Below, piece after piece: positions 5,498 to 10,067 of a DNA stretch of 10,067 nucleotides. Position numbers and translations under genes: made by a program. This stretch comes from SURF-24 sp964537965 (GTDB lineage: Bacteria; Bacteroidota; Ignavibacteria; Ignavibacteriales; SURF-24), in contig CAZIDB010000181.1 in the NCBI GenBank assembly GCA_964537965.1, forward strand, positions 1 through 10,067, read 5' to 3'. How positions within the stretch are numbered: position 1 is the stretch's first letter; every line of letters starts with the position of its first letter. A model generated the notes under the pieces. The model did no database searches, was not told where the DNA came from, and worked only from the letters and a program-made list of their open reading frames with translations.

Positions 5498-8077
5498 ATG
5501 AAACTTAAAATTTTATTTTACAGCTTTTATTTGTTCTTTATATCATGCATAGTAATTAATGCACAAACAGGAAATTTTGATCTGAACAGTTATAAAAGCT
5601 TTCTGACTAACAATCAGAATATGACATCTGAACAGTTACTTAACTTACATCCTGCAGGTTTATTCAAAGGCGATTTAAAAATTAATCCTAAAGATGCACT
5701 TTTTTTCGATTCGCTTTGCACAAAGTACAAATTAACTGATTACGAAAAAGAACTAATCCGGAAGAACGGATTTATGGTTTCAGAAAGATTAAGCATGAAT
5801 ACTTTTGGGCAAGCCTTTTTTGATATTTTCCAAAATGATATGCCGGTATTTGTTTCTACGGATGCAATATTGCATGCTTTTCATAGATCTTACGATCGAA
5901 TTCTAAGAGATGTTGAAATTTCATTTTTAATTCCGAATCTGGAAGTCCTGTTAAACAATATGAAGAACAAAATCCCCGAATTAGCTGCTAAGTATTCTTC
6001 TTCTACAGAAATGGAACAGATGTTAAAAGATGTTGATATTTACATAACAGTTCCATTAAAGCTGCTTGGTAATTTTGTTGATCCTTATTATTCGGATAAT
6101 AATTCAGTTGTAAATGAACTGATCACTTTAATTGAAACAGAGCAACCGGCAAATTATACTTTATTTTCCAAGAATTGCCGGGTTATTGATTTCAGTCAGT
6201 TTACACCGAGAGGACACTATGTTGATGAGTACAGGCCACAGCTTGCTAAATATTTTAAAACAATGATCTGGTTAGGAAGAACAGAAATATATCTTACTGC
6301 TCCGCAATCATACCCTTTAACCTGTCTTCCTCAAACATTTTATGATATTCAGCGGCAGATTATAGATGCATTCCTAATCTCCGAATTAGTAAACCTATCT
6401 AATTCTTCTTCGAATTATGAAAATATTGAAGATGTTTTAAAATTTTTCATAGGCGATCCTGATAATGTAACATTGGCTAACCTGGATTATATGAAGAATG
6501 CAGTTCAAACAGAGAACGCAAATCAATTGCTTGATAGTTTAAAGGTTGTAGAATTCCAGGATACATTAAAGAAACAATCTTTTGCTTCACAGTTAATACT
6601 GTCTCAGATACTTTACAGCGACCCGATGTCACCGGATTCAATAATTCCCGCATCCTCATTCCTGCTTTTCGGGCAAAGATTTATTATTGATTCTTATGTA
6701 ACAGGAAGTGTTGTTTACGATCGCATAAAATACAATGGAGAAAAAATCTGCAGATTGTTCCCCTCAACGCTCGATCCGATGTTTGCGATGGGAAATGATG
6801 CAGCAGCTCAATTATTAAAGCCGGAGTTGGATGCTTATCATTATTCAACAAACCTTACAGCATTAAGATATTTAATTGACAGTTACGGAAATGATTACTG
6901 GGACAAAACAATTTATAATCTCTGGTTAAAAATGATTAGGAAATTGAATCCTCCAAATGACAGGTCAGGTCTTCCTCCTTTTATGCAGACGGCTGCCTTC
7001 TGGCAGGAAAAACTTAATACACAGCTTGCATCCTGGTCGCAGTTACGGCATGACAATTTACTTTATGCAAAGCAATCCTATACGGGTGGGACTCTATGTG
7101 CTTATCCTTATGTTTATGTTGAACCTTTTCCTCAATTCTTCGAATGCTTAAATACGCTTGCAAAAACATCATTGGAAAAATTCGGGGTATTGGAATTAAC
7201 CCCGGCTTACCTGAAAGAAAATATAATTACTTATTTCTATGATCTGAAAAGTATAACCGATACTTTAATTACCGTTACACAAAAGGAAATTAATTCAACC
7301 CCTTTATCTGACAAAGAAACATCCTTCCTGAAAAAATTAATCTATCAGAACGAACACGGAAGCGGCATACCTCCTTACGGCGGATGGTATGCAAAATTAT
7401 TTTATGATGACCCGGAAGGATATGACGGAATGCTAAAAGAAGATTATATAGTAGCTGATATACATACTGTTCCTACAGATTGCTTCGGCGAGGATTTGGG
7501 TGCAGTTATACATGTAGGTACAGGTTTATTAAATCTCGGAGTTTTCCTGGCAGAAGTTCCGGGAAATGGCTCTGTAGCCTTTATTGGTCCGCTGTTAAGT
7601 TATTCCGAATACAACACTACAAACTTCAAAAGGTTAACTGATCAGGAGTGGAAGGATACTTATTATCAGTCTTCACTTCGTCCATCATGGGTAAATATTT
7701 ATTTGGCTGATAAAAACGGTAATTCAAATGGTGAAGGATTACAGTTGATGACAAATGTTGAAATAGATAATTATGATAATCAAACCCCCATAACAATGCT
7801 GCTTGCTCAGAATTACCCCAATCCGTTCAACTCATCAACAATAATTAGATTTAGTGTTCCGGCAAGTTTAACTAACCAGAATGTTACGTTGAACATTTAT
7901 GATATTAATGGACAACTTGTTAATCAACTATTAAATGAAAACTTACCTTCTGGTAATTACTTAACACGTTGGGAAGGAACAAGCTCAAACGGAATAACCG
8001 TTTCAAGTGGAATATATTTTTACAACTTAAACATAGAAGGAAATCAGATTTCCGGAAAGATGAGCCTGATAAAATAA
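5498..8077 (+). CDS. DUF3160 family secreted protein with T9SS sorting domain (second copy)
   Basis: This 859-residue tandem paralog of the preceding gene has the same layout. A signal peptide (1-22, cleavage at INA|Q) is followed by DUF3160 (about 50-740) and a type A sorting domain (about 768-859). The conserved blocks are kept: STDAILHAFH (120-129), FTPRGHY (235-241), SFLLFGQRF (387-395), FPSTLDPMFAMGN (421-433), SWSQLRHDNLLYAKQSY (512-528), ADIHTVPTDCFG (653-664) and IHVGTGLLNLGVF (671-683). The body is clearly homologous, roughly half to two thirds identical by eye, with differences concentrated in loops, whereas the sorting domain is nearly identical at DNA level. It starts 16 bp after the first copy, with GGGG seven bases before the ATG. 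Cys17 in FISC is probably part of the hydrophobic core rather than a lipobox. The two copies may be functionally specialised or work as partners; the substrate is unknown. Confidence 0.92.
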   Translation: MKLKILFYSFYLFFISCIVINAQTGNFDLNSYKSFLTNNQNMTSEQLLNLHPAGLFKGDLKINPKDALFFDSLCTKYKLTDYEKELIRKNGFMVSERLSMNTFGQAFFDIFQNDMPVFVSTDAILHAFHRSYDRILRDVEISFLIPNLEVLLNNMKNKIPELAAKYSSSTEMEQMLKDVDIYITVPLKLLGNFVDPYYSDNNSVVNELITLIETEQPANYTLFSKNCRVIDFSQFTPRGHYVDEYRPQLAKYFKTMIWLGRTEIYLTAPQSYPLTCLPQTFYDIQRQIIDAFLISELVNLSNSSSNYENIEDVLKFFIGDPDNVTLANLDYMKNAVQTENANQLLDSLKVVEFQDTLKKQSFASQLILSQILYSDPMSPDSIIPASSFLLFGQRFIIDSYVTGSVVYDRIKYNGEKICRLFPSTLDPMFAMGNDAAAQLLKPELDAYHYSTNLTALRYLIDSYGNDYWDKTIYNLWLKMIRKLNPPNDRSGLPPFMQTAAFWQEKLNTQLASWSQLRHDNLLYAKQSYTGGTLCAYPYVYVEPFPQFFECLNTLAKTSLEKFGVLELTPAYLKENIITYFYDLKSITDTLITVTQKEINSTPLSDKETSFLKKLIYQNEHGSGIPPYGGWYAKLFYDDPEGYDGMLKEDYIVADIHTVPTDCFGEDLGAVIHVGTGLLNLGVFLAEVPGNGSVAFIGPLLSYSEYNTTNFKRLTDQEWKDTYYQSSLRPSWVNIYLADKNGNSNGEGLQLMTNVEIDNYDNQTPITMLLAQNYPNPFNSSTIIRFSVPASLTNQNVTLNIYDINGQLVNQLLNENLPSGNYLTRWEGTSSNGITVSSGIYFYNLNIEGNQISGKMSLIK
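7820..8034 (+). repeat. 215-bp direct repeat encoding the T9SS sorting domain, copy 2
   Basis: This is the partner of 5224-5438, offset by 2596 bp in the same orientation, with one mismatch (T at 8017 for C). It codes for residues 775-845 of the 859-aa protein. The last residues after it (EGNQISGKMSLIK versus GDNHISGKMSLMK) differ between copies. The repeat flanks one full gene length, so recombination between copies could delete or duplicate a DUF3160 gene. Confidence 0.97.
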
Positions 8078-8089
8078 AGGGGGTCTATT

Positions 8090-10067
8090 ATGAAAATTAA
8101 TTTCATAGCTGTTTTTATATTATTATCATTACCTGTTTTGGGGCAGGATTATTATCCGCTTCAGGTTGGGAACACATGGTATCTTGACTGGGCGCCTTCA
8201 AAAATTGTAGGAACACAAATAATTAATAACAAGGAATATTTTTTATACCTTAATTCACATATGCAGCGGGTCGATGAGCATGGAAATGTAGTCGAATGGG
8301 CTAATGATTCAACTGAAATTATACTGTATAAACTTAATGCAATCGTCGGTGAAAGCTGGTCGATGGAATTAAACTCTGGCGGTTTTCAAATTTTCCGCAA
8401 CACCACCCTTGAAAGCAGAACGGATATTGTTCAAACAAATGATACTGTATTCAATAATTGCCTCAGATATTCGATTACTTTTTCAAATGTATTCGATGCC
8501 GATTATAAAATATGGTTAGCTCCAAATGTTGGAATTGTTAAGTCTAAAAATATGGGTTGGGGGTTAGACAGTTCGCAGTTGATAAAAGCACTGGTAAATA
8601 ATATTAGAATTCCCGCTAAAAAGATTTTACCAGAAATAAAAGAGACCATGCCTAAGGACATGGGAAAAAACATCCCGACGGATGCAGAAATAGCAATTCA
8701 TTTTAATTTTAAGGTAAGAGACGATTTGGTAAATCAGGAAAACATTACAATTTCCAGTTCTAAAAACGGGACTATTCTATACCATTTTATTAACCCATAT
8801 AGTACTGAGGTTAGAATTGCTCCGAATACTGAATTTGAAAACGATGATACTATAAGTGTAAAACTATCAGAAAGAATTTCGGATTATATGGATGATCATT
8901 TAGCCGAAGACTTTTCAATGGAGTTTTATACTGAATCTAAAATCGAAGATCCCGGCATTTTCATTGAAGATACCATCTCTCAAATTTCCAATTTGAAGTG
9001 GGGAGATTTCGATTTTGCTGATTACGATAAAGATGGTGATCTGGATTTAATTCTTGCCGGTGTGGTTGATTCTGTTGATTCAGGAATAGAACCAAAAATA
9101 GAACTTTATAATAATGTCTCTGGAAATTTTGTAAAAAGCGAAATCGCATTCAATACGGTAAGAACTGATTTCACAAAAAATTCTATCAAATGGGTGGACT
9201 TTGATAATGATGGATTACTCGATATTGTTTTTTGTGGTGTTGATAAAAACCTTGAACCATTAACTCAGTTTTATAAAAATCAGAATAATCTATTTGTACT
9301 TCAACCTCAGATGAATTTGAATTTTGGATACGCTCAAATGGAATGGTTTGATTTTAACAAAGATGGATATCAGGATTTATTCATACAAGGAAATACAAAA
9401 CCCGAAAACAATGATATTTTTATTTTCAGGAATGAAGGCAATAAATTTGTCAAGTATTCATCATTACACTTGGAGAGTTTTACTCCAGGATTTCATAAAT
9501 GTGTTGATTTCAATTTAGATGGTGCATTAGATATTATAGAAACCGGGCAACAACTTTCTGATACAAAATTCTTTCAGAATAACAATCAAATCTTCTCTGA
9601 TGCGAATATAAAGATTAATGAACAACATTGGCTGCCTTATCAATATAACATGGACTTTACAGATATTGATGGCGACAATGACGTTGATTTAGCATTTGGT
9701 CCTATAATTCTCTATAGAGAAGGAAATACTTTCATTCCGGATTATGATCAGATTGAGCTGGATGATGCCTTTATACAATTTTTTGATTTCAATAAAGATT
9801 CTTACGATGATGTTTTCGTAATAGGTACCAACTCAGATAATGTTGGTAAATACAGAACGTATATACAGGTTTATGAAAATACACATGGGCGGATGGATTT
9901 ATTATACTCAATGCGTTTAAATGTTTATCACTACTTGTTCTCTGCCCATTGGCTCGACCTCAATAATGATAGCAAACCTGATTTGGTGGCAATGACTAGT
10001 GAGGGGTTTAAAATCTATTATAATATTATGAAGACAACTGATGTTAAAAAGCCGGATCCATTAATAA
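8090..10067 (+). CDS. Secreted Big_5-like and FG-GAP/VCBS propeller protein, C-terminus beyond window
   Basis: The frame is open from ATG 8090 to the window end (659 codons). GGGGG lies six bases before the start, which is 12 bp after the second DUF3160 gene. A signal peptide (1-18, cleavage at VLG|Q) leads to an N-terminal domain opening with YYPLQVGNTWYL, a motif common in surface proteins of this group. Residues about 180-282 resemble a Big_5 Ig-like domain (PKDMGKNIPTDAEIAIHFNF, ending SMEFYTES). Seven FG-GAP/VCBS calcium loops follow, starting at Asp 311, 370, 421, 473, 525, 566 and 623 (for example DYDKDGDLD, DFDNDGLLD, DFNKDGYQD). Their spacing of 41-59 residues suits one complete seven-bladed beta-propeller. 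The role is probably calcium-stabilised binding at the cell surface. The window ends just after blade seven; a T9SS sorting domain would be expected downstream, which is inference. Confidence 0.88.
   Translation, partial: MKINFIAVFILLSLPVLGQDYYPLQVGNTWYLDWAPSKIVGTQIINNKEYFLYLNSHMQRVDEHGNVVEWANDSTEIILYKLNAIVGESWSMELNSGGFQIFRNTTLESRTDIVQTNDTVFNNCLRYSITFSNVFDADYKIWLAPNVGIVKSKNMGWGLDSSQLIKALVNNIRIPAKKILPEIKETMPKDMGKNIPTDAEIAIHFNFKVRDDLVNQENITISSSKNGTILYHFINPYSTEVRIAPNTEFENDDTISVKLSERISDYMDDHLAEDFSMEFYTESKIEDPGIFIEDTISQISNLKWGDFDFADYDKDGDLDLILAGVVDSVDSGIEPKIELYNNVSGNFVKSEIAFNTVRTDFTKNSIKWVDFDNDGLLDIVFCGVDKNLEPLTQFYKNQNNLFVLQPQMNLNFGYAQMEWFDFNKDGYQDLFIQGNTKPENNDIFIFRNEGNKFVKYSSLHLESFTPGFHKCVDFNLDGALDIIETGQQLSDTKFFQNNNQIFSDANIKINEQHWLPYQYNMDFTDIDGDNDVDLAFGPIILYREGNTFIPDYDQIELDDAFIQFFDFNKDSYDDVFVIGTNSDNVGKYRTYIQVYENTHGRMDLLYSMRLNVYHYLFSAHWLDLNNDSKPDLVAMTSEGFKIYYNIMKTTDVKKPDPLI

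Noticed and set aside
5498..5566. Possible lipoprotein signal at Cys17 of the second DUF3160 protein
   Set aside because: FFISC is a poor lipobox, and a good signal peptidase I site (INA|Q) follows; the T9SS sorting domain also favours a non-lipidated product.
5224..8034. Direct repeats as ends of a mobile element
   Set aside because: The repeats lie in frame inside two homologous genes, there is no transposase or target duplication, and gene conversion explains them better.
8961..9149. Minus-strand open frame rich in Asn and Gln
   Set aside because: It is antisense to the FG-GAP propeller gene; its composition reflects the complement of the repeated Asp codons.

Overview
The window (about 36-38% GC by eye) looks like a chromosomal segment from the Bacteroidota/Ignavibacteriota side of the FCB group, most likely an Ignavibacteria-type organism. 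Three things suggest this. Two proteins end in a type IX secretion (T9SS) type A sorting domain with the AQNYPNPFN signature common in Ignavibacteria. A gene at the left edge resembles the T9SS Plug protein. Candidate promoters fit the Bacteroidota TTG / TAnnTTTG pattern. Unlike most Bacteroidetes proper, several genes also have good purine-rich ribosome binding sites (AGAGG, AGGGAG, GGGG, GGGGG).

Left part, all on the minus strand. A compact operon reads leftward from 1551: a secreted 238-aa protein of unknown function, a 77-aa cytoplasmic small beta-rich protein, and the N-terminal third or so of a Plug-like (DUF5103) protein that runs off the window. The genes are tightly coupled: in one case the stop codon overlaps the next gene's ribosome binding site, and in the other stop and start share one base (TGATG). 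Upstream of it, also on the minus strand, is a stand-alone gene for a secreted DUF4097-type beta-helix protein with STSGGD repeats. It ends in a strong hairpin-plus-U8 terminator at 1634-1691.

Middle, 2606-2928. This is a divergent intergenic region with no gene. It holds a long imperfect hairpin, a clean 15-bp palindrome and a possible promoter for the rightward genes.

Right part, all on the plus strand. Three genes are separated by only 16 and 12 bp: two tandem DUF3160 paralogs (850 and 859 aa) with signal peptides and T9SS sorting domains, then a secreted Big_5-like plus seven-bladed FG-GAP/VCBS propeller protein, truncated by the window end. They are probably one transcript encoding exported proteins displayed on or released from the cell surface through T9SS. 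The most striking signal is a 215-bp stretch encoding the sorting domain. It is identical between the two DUF3160 genes except for one base, although the rest of the genes has diverged strongly. This points to recent gene conversion or cassette-like spread of the sorting signal.

No tRNA, rRNA, CRISPR array or transposase was seen.
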